From Klebsormidium nitens (taxonomy: Eukaryota > Streptophyta > Klebsormidiophyceae > Klebsormidiales > Klebsormidiaceae): 64,000 nucleotides of DNA. Shown here piece after piece: positions 45,787 to 56,511 of this stretch. Below the pieces are notes generated by a model that saw only the letters and a program-made list of their open reading frames with translations, did no database searches and was not told the origin of the DNA. Within the stretch, counting starts at the first letter, position 1. Every line of letters begins with the position of its first letter. Location: assembly GCA_000708835.1 (NCBI GenBank), contig DF237046.1, positions 135,961 through 199,960 of the forward strand. The letters run 5' to 3'. Made by a program: the position numbers and the translations under genes.

Positions 45787-48100
45787 TCAACGCTCCCAGA
45801 ACGCCTCTCCTGGCAAAAGGTCCACCTCGGGAGCCAGCCAGTCCTCGCCCGAGTTCATGTCCGGACTGCTCAATGCTTCACTGCCATCCGAGAAGGTGGC
45901 TATATGCTCTCCGTCAAACCGATCTGGGGACTGCCTGTGATGCAGATCGTCCTTTTCCGGTCGGGCAGGGCTCAGATCCATCTCGAAGACTCTGGCACTG
46001 TAGACACTGTCGAGGTCTTCGACCAGCGGAGAATCCTGCAATGCCGGCAGTGGTTCAACAAGCTGCAATCAAATAGCCGCGACCACTCGACTGCTAGCAT
46101 TCAAGGACATGAGACAAATAGACACTGTGCCACGGCAGTTGGGTTGCCGAACCCCGGTGCCTCTGCAGATGCGAGAACAGGCATCAGCGGTTGCCGTCCG
46201 GCCTTGATGCGTAGGGTAGAGTCTCACTCCGAGCGGCTTGGCATCCCCCAGCCGGGTGCTGATGTGCTCAAAGACGGCGTGCTCAACGCCGTGGTCCTGC
46301 GAGAGCCACAGCTTGCGGCCCGGCAGGAACACGTCGCGCACCGCCTTGAAGCGGCTGCAGTTGGGCCGGTCCGACAGCACCAGCACCTCCGCCGCCTCCC
46401 CCTCATGCAGCGGCGCCCGGGCAGCCGCCGCAGGCAGGCTCATCTGGCGCGCACGAGCAAGGACACGAGTCAGGAACGGTTCACAGTACCGCCAGTGAAG
46501 GGGCCGGGGCCGGCCACTGAAGCGGGGCAGATATGAGGGAAGCAAGGACAGTAAGAACGGGTGACGGAGGAAGTGGACCGTGCGGTGGGGGCAGCTTCAT
46601 ACGTTGGCCCTTAATGTATATCCATATGTCGACCAGACAGGGATGGGCATGAGAGAGCCCAGACTTTGCATCTAGCCAATACCATCTGATTGATTTTGTA
46701 AAAAGAAAAGTGTCTGTTAGATTGTGATTTTTGCCTTATGCAGCTTCGCCCATTCCTTAGAGAGCGATGGAGCCTGAGGAAATTGGCTTTGAGGGCACCG
46801 GGGCCTTCGAACCTCATACAAGTTTCCGGCCTCACCTCGATGGTCACCCCTCCCCTATCCCCCACCAGCACCGTGTACCTGTTCTCGGAGGCAGTGGGGG
46901 TGTCACGTCCGTCATGCTTTGCTCCAGTGGCTGTGCTTTTTGGTGCAGCTGGCATTTGCTGAACCCTGAGGATGTGCGTTTTCCAAACTCCTGCAAAGAC
47001 GGCTCGAACACAAATCAGCACCCCATTGCAACTGGGCCCAAAGGAAGTGAGTCAGACATACGTCCTCACTGATTTAAGTGGAGCACCAGGGTTCCCAAGA
47101 CAGCGCTTTACTAGGTGTGTTCTGCAGGCAGTCGGTGGCATACCTGCGTACTTGAAGCGCAGGCGCAGCCCCGTGTTGGCGCTCGCTGCGCCCAGGATGG
47201 GGCTCCACACCCAGAACAGGCTGGCCAGGGCGGTCAGGACGACGCTCAGGTTGTAGAACGCAAAGGTGCCCGCCAGCGAGAGGCCCAGCCGGCGCGCCCA
47301 CGCGTCAACGCCGCCCAGGGTGGACACCACCTGATCCCCAGTGCCTGCAGCACGGAAGCAGGGGGGCTCAAGAAGGAGAGCAGAGAGTGGCATGGAGGCA
47401 GGGCAACCACGCTATGCGACGTGGCGCTAGGAGGTGGGAGTCTGGTAGACAAGTATGACACTACTAAGACTTTGACAGATGTAACTGGGGGGTTTTGGGA
47501 AGCGTAGGAGGAGGGGGGCAACAAATTGGAATCTGCCACAACACTGAAGTACGTGGGCGCAAGCTCAGATTACACCTCAGGGGGCCCACCTGAGTACGGA
47601 AGCACTTTTGACAGCGTCTTGGTCGAGAGGGGAATGATGGTCGGGAAAACTTTTGAACGTGGGGAAGACTCTCCTGCCCCGCGCATGAATCGCTGGGCAC
47701 ACACGACGGTTAGTTGGCCCGCTGGTGGCTGTCGTATTCTGTGTCTGGAGGTCTGGTTTCCTGTCATAAACCAGTCCCTGGCTTCTGATTCTAGGTTACA
47801 AAGGGCTCTCCCGTTCCAAAGCATCGCCCCTTTGTTTCTGGGCCGTCGAAACAGATGTGACCACCGATGCTGTGCTCGACCAGCCGGGTCTAGAGAGAGC
47901 GTACAGTGCAGTCTGGGATGCTGGTGGCCACTTGGGAAGCCCCAGGCTGACAGTTTTTGCGGTGTGTGACTGTGCAATCGGCCGGTGCCGCAGCATTTGG
48001 GTGGCAGCGGGCCTTGTTTATGAAGAGGTCCAAGCGAACCTAATGATGCGTCCAGGGAGGTCTGGAAGGAACAACACCTCGCTGATTTGACCACTGCCAT
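45787..48100 (-). CDS. Conserved plastid membrane protein, function unknown
   Basis: Supported exons: 47692-47590, 47344-47144, 46990-46836, 46443-46228, 46062-45787, with closing phases. A first exon beginning at the ATG at 48100 and carrying a transit-peptide-like sequence is likely, but its donor is not resolved; alternatively, translation starts at the ATG at 47686. After a Ser/Pro-rich start come two hydrophobic segments (AGTFAFYNLSVVLTALASLF and WVWSPILGAA) and then KYAGVWKTHILRVQQ, a soluble domain with YTVLVGDRGGVTIE and EVLVLSDRPNCSRFKAVRDV. This order resembles a chloroplast protein family shared with cyanobacteria that I remember as uncharacterised or loosely annotated as a transporter permease. 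No function is assigned. The C-terminus has an extra acidic tail of about 80 residues. Confidence 0.7.
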
Positions 48101-48863
48101 CCTAAAGTCTTCTTTGCCTGCTTACTTCAGCACCTAGAATCATAACACAGGAAGCATTGCTGCCATTTGTCGAGCTCACTGAACTAGGAACGCATAGGAC
48201 CAAGCGGATGCTGTGCTGCCAGCAATGGTCTGCGACTCTGGACGGACACCATGGTCGCAAGGCAGCTTCAATGCTGGCAATTTGCCTGCATCAATGCTGG
48301 CCGTTGGCCTGCACCTTGATCAATGTTCTCTTCTCTGATCTGGTGATCCAACTTTTGTAGTACCTAATAATACAAGTCGTGCCAATGCCAGCAACTGGTG
48401 TCGTGTACCGNNNNNNNNNNNNNNNNNNNNGCCAATGCCAGCAACTAGTACCTGAGCTCAATGACAATGTCGTCAATGGGCAGGCCTGCTCGAGAGCAAG
48501 CTACCCAGGAACAAAAGCAGAACTTGACACTCTTTCGAGGCGGCTCCGGCCCCCGGGACTCGGAGCGAGTTAAAAGGTACTCGATCAAACCAGAAAGAGA
48601 CAAACGTCAACGTGGTGTCAAGCCGTCAGTGAGCAACTCAAGTATACCGGTGCCAGCCTGAGTGGCGTGCAGCATTGAGGGGAGAAGTGCCAGAGCTGAG
48701 GAGCTGATTCGAATTGTCAGGGGAAACTGAGCTTGCATGAGCCACCGCGGCAGCAGAGCTAGCTCCTGATGGGCATCTCTGTTATTGTGGTACACTCGTG
48801 AGCATCACGACAATGAATCGAAGCAGGAGCTCGGGCTAAGAGAGGAAGGTGGTGCTGGGCAAC
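48101..48863. promoter_or_regulatory. Divergent intergenic region, plastid protein / VPS29, containing an assembly gap
   Basis: About 0.76 kb between two opposite start codons. It contains imperfect repeats of a CAATGCTGGC-type word (48271-48312) and the N-run at 48411-48430. Part of the true sequence is missing here, so promoter content cannot be judged. Confidence 0.45.
48391..48450. repeat. Repeat flanking a 20-N assembly gap
   Basis: The words GCCAATGCCAGCAACTGGT (left) and GCCAATGCCAGCAACTAGT (right) lie on the two sides of 20 Ns at 48411-48430. The near-identical flanks suggest that a tandem repeat was left unresolved by the assembler; the run of exactly 20 Ns is probably a placeholder length. 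Confidence 0.8.
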
Positions 48864-50577
48864 ATGGTGCTGGTTCTGGCTCTGGGGGACCTGCACATAC
48901 CCCATCGAGCGCCAGATCTGCCTCCAAAGTTCAAGCAGATGCTTGTCCCCGGAAAGATTCAGCATATTCTCAGCCCAGGAAACTTGTGCATAAAGGTAAC
49001 TGACAGAATTATGATTTCGCTGTGATCCCAACACGGGGCATTCTCTCAAACTGCACAACTCTCTTTTAACTTTCAAGAGGCAGCAAATCCTGTGGTGTAA
49101 CAATGAGCAACCAATCCTCGGTGTCCAATCGCTTGCACAAATAAACATTTCCTGCTCAGTGCCTTGCTGTTAGCGTTGTGGGAGCTGCTTGACCCGGGCA
49201 GGTGGTACAACAACATCTCCTGGAGGGCACAGAGACACGACAGCTTTCAGTCCAGAAATTTTTCTGGCAGCAGAGTGTTTCTCGAAGATGCATACCTGTA
49301 ATACACAATGATTCTCATCCACTTGGGCCCACATGAAAGGGCAATTTAGCAGAGGGGCAGCTCTACTTGCAATCACCTTGAAGCCAGGCTTGTCAGTAGG
49401 GGCTGATGTTGCAGCTGGCTGTGTGCAGGAGGTGCAAGACTACTTGAAAGGCCTGTGCAGCGACGTCCACATCGTGAAGGGAGAATATGACGAAGTGCAG
49501 AATTACCCAGAGCATAAGGTGCTGACCATTGGGGGGTTCAAGCTGGGGATCTGCCATGGCCACCAGGTTAGTGTTTGCGTCTTGCACTCATCCTTTCAGG
49601 GGGTCTTCCGCCTAAGCCCCACCGAAGCTAGCGGCTTAAGCTGTGAAGCTTTCTACGACAGATGTTCCCCCTGACCAGCCCCGGATGTCTGGGGTATATC
49701 TGCATGTGGACGTGTCCTCCGTCCGCTCACCTCGTCCTCTTAGGAGCCCGCCATAAACCTGCACTTAAAAGTTTGGTGAAGCCCGAGCTGTGCCTGATGT
49801 GTTCTGTTCCCTCAGGTTGTTCCGTGGGGAGATGTGGAGTCCCTGGCCATGCTGCAGCGACAACTTGACGTTGATATCCTCATCACAGGGCACACTCATC
49901 AATTCAAGGTCGGCAGCCACAGCTTTCTGAGTCACATGTCTTTCAGCGAATCCATTTTAATGTACTTCATTTCTGCCACTGTCTTGTGCTCTCTTCTGAG
50001 TCTCCAAGGTTGAGCAGCATTGGGCAGCGTCAGACTTGATGTCTCTCCCGGAGGAAGTTCTGCACCTACAGTTAAAAAATGCAGAGCTGTGGACATTTTG
50101 TCGATGCACAGACAAATGCATCCTGTGTAACTACTGCAGGCCTACAAGCATCAAGGGCGGCTGATGATCAATCCAGGATCTGCAACCGGAGCTTACAGCA
50201 GCATCACATATGATGTCAATCCAAGCTTTGTTTTGATGGACATTGATGGACAGGTCAGGATTCCTCCCCCCATCACATGAAGCCATGTTCTGCTGTTTGC
50301 TCGACTTCTGAGTGGTTGTTGCGTTTCGTAGTCTTGCCTTATTTCAGCGTACACATGCTGTCTATTCCACTCAGAAGCCTGGCGGAGTCTCCGGTTGCTG
50401 TGCTTTCTTGCCAAATAAGGGCAGCTGACACATCATGTATATCTTTAGGCTAGTTTCCAGGCTAACTTCGCTTTTGTGCAGAGGGTGGTGGTGTACGTCT
50501 ATGAGCTGGTGAATGGAGAAGTGAAGGTCGACAAGATTGACTTCCGCAAGCCCCCACCGCAAGCCAACGAGAGCTGA
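48864..50577 (+). CDS. VPS29: VPS29, retromer core subunit
   Basis: Five exons, 190 aa: 48864-48995, 49429-49566, 49816-49908, 50140-50253, 50482-50577; all phases close and the length matches plant VPS29. It has the metallophosphoesterase fold: [11 protein letters not shown] at the start, [32 protein letters not shown] and [13 protein letters not shown]29 binds VPS35 in the retromer coat that recycles cargo receptors from endosomes to the Golgi or prevacuole. The metal-site residues are largely present, although the family acts mainly as a scaffold. It is convergent with SnRK2. Confidence 0.95.
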
Positions 50578-51628
50578 CTTGCAAGGATTGCGGACTGACA
50601 CGAGAATACATACCCATCAGACTTAAATGGGCGCTTTACGGGTATCCACTGCAGAGATCAGTTGTCCAGCGTTTGGAAAACCTTTTTTCAGCTTTTCGTG
50701 GTGACTTTAGATTCAAAAACTTGGATCTAAGTCATTGGATTCATAACAGGGCCATGCCGATGCATGGTCTATGTCTCGCTTACTGGCGCCCTTACAGCCA
50801 CATGCACATGGCCTGATCGTGGTGCGGGAATGAGTCTCGCGGGCCAACGGGCCGACAAAATTTTCTCAATCTGGTCGATCATTATGCATCACCAAACATG
50901 TGCAGCAGTCTGCACAGGCCGCAGCTTATCATTCAGCTGCAAGGGCAGATATTGTGCCCTGAACGCAACGCTCAAAAAATTTGACAACCAGGTTAGATAT
51001 ATCTCCTATACTGCAGTGCTACACAACCAGTCGAAAACTGTAGGCGTAAATGCGAGGGAATGCATAAACACCGAGTCTTCATATTTTGATGAATCCACCG
51101 TATATAGGTATGTTGCGGATCTGGAAGACCAACGCACTGCAGACCCCTCTAGCTTCACATGAGTCTCTGTGCGTCGCGACCTGCACAAGCCATACGCATC
51201 CGTCCAATATTTTCATGGCCACTGAGCTGATCGGTATGCATATCACGCGCGCTGGCATAGCTTTACCCTGATGCACACTGTAGCTCGCGGAACCAACTCG
51301 ACTGAAGTACATTTCATTCTGGCCGAGTGGACATGGCCAACGGCGAGCTTAATTCCGGGTTTACTTCAACTGGCTGGCAACGCGCATGAACGAGGGCTCC
51401 AACTAGCTGAAGACTAGTGCACAGTACCTGCTTTGATTCATTACTTGTTTGTTGTGAACAGCATGCTCTGTCGTATGAACGCACGAAAAGTGTTCTTATT
51501 ATGCAGCGACAAAATCCACGATTCAAGAAAGTGACACAGCCTGTACAAAAGTTGACGAACGAGGTTGAAAATTTCTTTCAATGACGCGTATTACTTTACG
51601 CAATGCTCGCAGCCAGCAGTCAGCTATG
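50578..51628. other. Convergent intergenic region (3' UTRs)
   Basis: About 1.05 kb between the stop codons of VPS29 and SnRK2. AT-rich; a 132-codon frame at 50764-51162 has no recognisable domain and no splice support, so I do not call it a gene. Confidence 0.5.
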
Positions 51629-54600
51629 TTACATCTGGCAGACAAAATCGCCACTGCTCTCAAAGTCTATCTCGTTCTCCAGATCCATGTCCTCGTCAAG
51701 CAGGCCGTTGTCCCCCATCAAGCCCCCCAAGCCCTGCCCTGGAGGCACAGTGCGTGCCTCCTGCAAGATCCGCATGATGTCCTCAATGCTCTGGGGGGGG
51801 TGGTTGACATCGTCAAAGCCGAGTGGCGCGTTGGTCCCTACTGCCAGGTCTGCCGGCAGGTTCTTGAGGAACCACTGGTGATTCCGGATCTCAGCGATTG
51901 TAATGCGCTGCAGCCCACGAGAACAGACCCCGTGTCAGTAAAGCATGCACACAGGAAGATTCAGGCGGTGAGAATGTTGCTACAGCACTCTGCAATGAAC
52001 TTGCAAGGACCAATCGCAGCGTGCTCTGCCGCTGGGTCCTTCTGCTTTTTCTAGCAGGCCTTGACAAGGGATGCTGTTGGGTCTTACCTTCTTCGGGTCG
52101 GCAACGAATATCCGGGACAGAAGGTGTCTGCACTCCGGAGAGATCCTGACATAGTCTGGGATGGTGTACAGCACCCCCATAATCCGCTGCATGGAGACAA
52201 GTGTCAGTTGATCGAATGACAGACCGCCCTCAGGCATAGGCCCCCCCTGGACAACCCTGACCATCCACAACGTCATACGTCATACTTTACCAGCAACCAG
52301 CATCACACGGTAGACCATCTCTCCTACAGGCCAGCCAAACGATGTTTACGTTCCTATTGCACCACCTTGCCAGTACACTAGAGAGCCTGGAGGCTGAAAG
52401 AAGGCTTCCAAGGCGACAATACCAGAAGAGTCCCCTATCGGATCCCTGGCTCCATAGCCCCATCTGCAGGCGCTGCCGGCCTGCGGTCGTTGTTGGCGCT
52501 CACCTGGATGGTCTTCTTGAAGTTGCGCGGGTCGCTGGGGTCCTCGAAGGGGTACACGCCGACCAGCATCACGTACAGAGTCACGCCGCACGACCACACA
52601 TCAGCCATCTGCACCCGCCAGGAACACCCCACCGTTTCAATACAGAAGTACCTTACTTGTGGCTTGGCTTTGCTATCAAACCTTGAACATAATACCAACC
52701 ACCTCTTCCCATGCTCGTTCAAAGCTGGTGTCAGGGGATTTTGAGTTGCGACCTCGACACCGACCTTTTTTGCAAGAAGAAATGCAGACAGGTCAGCAAG
52801 GTTGATTCTAACCATTTGCCAGACACTCGACAGGTCAGCAAGGTTGATTCTAACCATTAGCCAGACACTCAACGGCCAGGTCTCAAAGAAGGCTCGGATC
52901 CGAAATGGGAAAAACTACTGATTCAAGAACAGCTGTGTTGTCCTTAGGCATCATTTGGCGGAAGAATAACTAGCTCCTGCTCACAACTTGGCTGAACCAG
53001 TCATTCAATCCATTCAGACTGACATCCACCACATCCTCCGGAAGCAATGTGGTGCCAGCCAGCAGAGCCCAGGTTTTGAAAGGCCTTACCTTGCCGTCAT
53101 ATTCCCTTTTGGAGAGGACCTCTGGTGCAATGTACGCGGGGGTCCCCACAGTCGACTTGGGTTGGGAATGCAACAGGGACGACTGCACGCATAGAACGCA
53201 TCAGTGGCTGAGGAGGTGTTTTAAGAAATGCCCATACAGCGAGGCGTTTGTGTGAGAGCACAGAGCTTGCCTGAGACCAACGGAAGATGAGGCATAAGGT
53301 ATGATGCACGCTTTCATGGCGCACGCAAGGGCTACCAAGCCTCACCATTCAGAATTATAGCTGTTGTGTCTGATCGAATCCACAACAACCAGTGTTTCAG
53401 AAGTGCTCTACTCAATAAGCAGCATTCTGTCAACCACCCCCGACACAGCAAGCTAGAAAATTGCAAGTGACGAATCCAAAAAGGAAAGTCACTCTTGGAG
53501 CTATTTCGTAGTCTAACAAGGCATCTGTAGCTGGGGTAGTGAGCACACCTTAGAGTAGCCAAAGTCACAGATTTTCAACCTTGGAGCAGGGCTGCCGTCC
53601 AGGAGGGTGTTCTCAAGTTTCAAGTCCCTGTGGCAAATTTGCTGCAAAGCGAGGCACCAAAGTTAGAACAGCATATTCCAGACGCAATTTTAAGGTGTGC
53701 TGGCAGCAATTGATGTCCATGAGATGAATCAAGTGTGACCTGCAACAAGTCTTGGACAAAGTGGGAAAGAACTGGAAGCCTCACCATGGCATGGCAGTAG
53801 CTGACGCCTGACACTAATTGTTGAAAGAAGTAACGCGCCTGCACAAAACAAAGGACAGCATCTGATCATCTTGACACTGCTTTGATGTAACACTGGTGTC
53901 CACAGAGCGAGCACCTCCAACACCAATGCATAGGACTCGGGGTCAGCCAACCACTTATTGAATGCGGAACAACGGCGGCAAGAATGACAGAAGTAGTGAA
54001 CCAGCGCACCTCATCCTCACTGAACCTGCCGGCATTGCAAATCCGTTCGAACAACTCCCCCCCGGCTGCGTACTCCATAACAATGGCCAAATGAGTAGGG
54101 GTAAGGAAAACCTGAGGGACACAAAAGGACTTTCATGTTAGGTTGGGGCAGAGTGCTCGAGCCAATGACACCTTTCAATCTCCAACGAACCGGCCATCCA
54201 TTCGCTTAATGCCCTGAGATCTATACATGTATCCTCAAACACATGTCAGCCCAGTTGCTCTACAACTGCTGCCCAGCTTCACAATCCGGTTTATCATGTT
54301 GCACCCCAGTGACATGTACATGGCCATGATCTTGTCTATTGGCCACTTCAGTAGAGGAAGCCAAGGACATGCATGCAGACCATGGCACCTCCAAGTATGC
54401 AATACATGATAGCAGTTGAACCAAGTAAGCAATGCGCTTGCAACGTCCTGCCAGTAGAGACCTTCCAAGTGCAACTTACCTCTTTGAAGCGCACAATATT
54501 TGGGTGCCTAAGCGATCGATGGTTGATAATCTCCCTCTGAACATTCTCATCGATCTGCACATCCACCAAGGAGAGAAATGGCACAATCAGTCTCCACTCT

Positions 54601-54851
54601 GGACAGGCAAACCTGCACCCAATCTTTCCTGACCATTCATGCATATTGGCACCAGATTATGCATCTGAAACTCCATTGCTCTCACAATGTAACTCAGACG
54701 GAGCCCTTCTGTAACGACTTACCTTCTCTCCCCTCTCAATCAGTTTGACGGCCACCATCTCCTTTGTCCGTTTGTCACGATAAAGCTTTGCCACGCCAAA
54801 GTTGCCGGACCCAATGTCTTTGATTGGCTCATATCTATCTGATGAAGCCAT
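51629..54851 (-). CDS. SnRK2: SnRK2 protein kinase (SnRK2.6/OST1-like)
   Basis: Nine exons, 342 aa: 54851-54723, 54554-54480, 54111-54010, 53838-53785, 53641-53549, 53182-53090, 52608-52504, 52186-52088, 51907-51629; all phases close. The kinase core has [10 protein letters not shown] (14-23), AVK with Lys 36, [12 protein letters not shown] (Asp 126), CDFGYSK (146-152) and [13 protein letters not shown], the SnRK2 activation loop with conserved Ser/Thr. After the core come [16 protein letters not shown] (SnRK2 box, domain I) and an acidic tail ending [18 protein letters not shown] (domain II). In land plants domain II binds PP2C phosphatases and marks the ABA-activated subclass. The protein should respond to osmotic stress; ABA control is inferred. 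Intron 6 carries a 42-bp tandem duplication. Confidence 0.95.
52787..52870. repeat. 42-bp tandem duplication in a SnRK2 intron
   Basis: Two 42-bp copies, 52787-52828 and 52829-52870, with one mismatch, start GACAGGTCAGCAAGG. They lie in intron 6 of the SnRK2 gene, away from splice sites. No function is evident. Confidence 0.9.
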
Positions 54852-55347
54852 CGTCCAAGCTTTGGCAAAAGAAGCTTCAACCCACAAAAGCTGCTGGCAC
54901 TCTGATTCCAAACTGTCACCAAGTTCAGCGAAGTCTGCTTAGTCGAACAACAACCGTTCAGGGTCCTTCCAGAAGAACGTTCCACCGTAAGCGCTAGCTT
55001 CTGCTCTCCACCCAGGGCGTTTTTTCGCTCCTGCTCCCTTTGCTAAAGTAGGCAGTACACAAGAGCAGCCCCAACTCCAACTCCAAGAAGGCCAAAAGAA
55101 TGAAGATACAGGAGCCGCCCTCTACCCTAGCCTCTACAGGTGGCTGGATTCCCTATACCAGCCTGGTCTTGACTTTTGACTCGAGAGACCTCCAGGAGGC
55201 TGGGGGAGGGACCTGGGTAGGTACCGGCTAGTCGAACCAGGTACCTGATGTATTATATATACCTAAACAGGTGTGGACCGCCCTGCGTCGGAAACCGGGG
55301 TACCGTACCGGTAGGTACCAGATCCCAGATTCCAGCTAGAGCTGGAG

Positions 55348-55395
55348 TGTGACTCAGGCCCTGGGCCTCATGCCCCAGGGGCCCGAGGAGTCACA
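55348..55395. other. Imperfect hairpin in the SnRK2/formin intergenic region
   Basis: TGTGACTC at 55348-55355 is complementary to GAGTCACA at 55388-55395. Between them the G/C-rich words GGCCCTGGG and CCCCAGGGGCC pair as well, leaving a loop of a few bases. Function unknown; it could be a chance palindrome or a small-RNA-like fold. Confidence 0.5.
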
Positions 55396-55543
55396 TGGGT
55401 TCCGCCGACTTTGATTAGAACGGTGGGGTGCAGGACTGTTCTCGAGACGTCTACAGACGGTCAAATAGCTTGTCTTGAAGGTGCTTGCCAAGTGTCATCA
55501 ATCGGCCTCCTCCATCCTGTAGATTCCACTTGTAGGTACCGAA

Positions 55544-55571
55544 CGTACCGGTACCTACGTACCGGTACCTG
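55544..55571. repeat. 14-bp tandem repeat made of GTACCGGTAC palindromes
   Basis: CGTACCGGTACCTA is followed directly by CGTACCGGTACCTG. Each unit contains a 10-bp perfect palindrome, so the whole stretch can fold or bind a dimeric factor. Related GTACC words recur at other intergenic sites in the window (9932-9960, 18490-18504, 55299-55320). Confidence 0.85.
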
Positions 55572-56511
55572 AAAAACTCGCATGGGTAGGTACACGAGCA
55601 AACCCTAAAAGCTGGCCGGGCTGGAGTCGCTAGTTTTAGGGTTTGTCAACAGCACCTTTATTCATTTCATTGTGAGCGCTCAATGCCAATGCCAATGGCT
55701 CTGCGAAGTGCAGCAGCTTTTCTGACGATATTGAGGATCTTGTAGCCTGTAGGCCTTCAGGCAGGAAGGCAGGAAAGCAGGCTTCGTGGGTGATTGGGAA
55801 TTGGACTACTTTACCAGAGGGGGGCTACCGGAAAAAGGCTCAGCTTTGGTCGCCAGCTTGGGATGGTGTAATTGATTTGAAGAGGTGAGACCAGGAACGT
55901 TGGAATTGACTTCTCTATGAGTTGCGGAGGTCTTTCGTACAATCCCACACAGCTGCGACCTCGTGGTAGGTAATCTCGATTCAGGCGTAAGCTGATTGCG
56001 TGGCACATGACCTAACTTTCTCCTTGGTCCGTCGAGGGGGCTTTGAGTGGTGCTGGACATTGATTAGACCAAAAGTTGTCTACAACCAAACGAATTTTGG
56101 AACAAGTGGTAAGTATGTCTGTGTGTGTAGTGACCGTGTGATTTGCGGGTCAATGATTATTACTGACATGAAGGAGAGAAGAACACTGATTCCTTTCCAC
56201 CCCATCTATCTGTGTGGTGATTTTCAAGAGGACGTACTACTTTCTCCCTGTTAAGATACTCCGTCGGTTAGCAAAGTGGCAGCATTGTGCACATTCGCGA
56301 AGGTGGTAGAGGTAGTATGAGCAAGAGCCGTCTGAGCAGCTTCGCAAGATTCATGTTCACTGCTGCACCTCTTCATGAGCCTGTCCTTGCCAGGTATGCA
56401 GCTGTGATTCTTAAGGCCATCTTCTTTAGATAGCAGGACTGTTTTCCCTGTACTTGCTCAACACCATGAACAGTCGTTCTGTACTGCAGGCCTACTGCTC
56501 CTGCCGTCTGC

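Larger units (their letters stand above)
54852..56511. promoter_or_regulatory. Divergent intergenic region, SnRK2 / formin, with GTACC palindromes and inverted teloboxes
   Basis: About 1.66 kb between two opposite start codons. It holds the densest GTACC-type cluster in the window: 55217-55250, 55299-55320 and 55531-55571. The last includes the self-complementary word GTACCGGTAC at 55545-55554 and 55559-55568 within a 14-bp tandem unit. AAACCCTAA occurs at 55600-55608 and its reverse complement at 55636-55644. Mini repeats of CAATGC/GCCAAT follow near 55682. No gene is seen. An upstream formin exon could lie near 56000-56500. Confidence 0.55.

Noticed and set aside
50764-51162. 132-codon open frame between VPS29 and SnRK2
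   Set aside because: No domain, a convergent 3' UTR zone, and no splice-supported partner exons.
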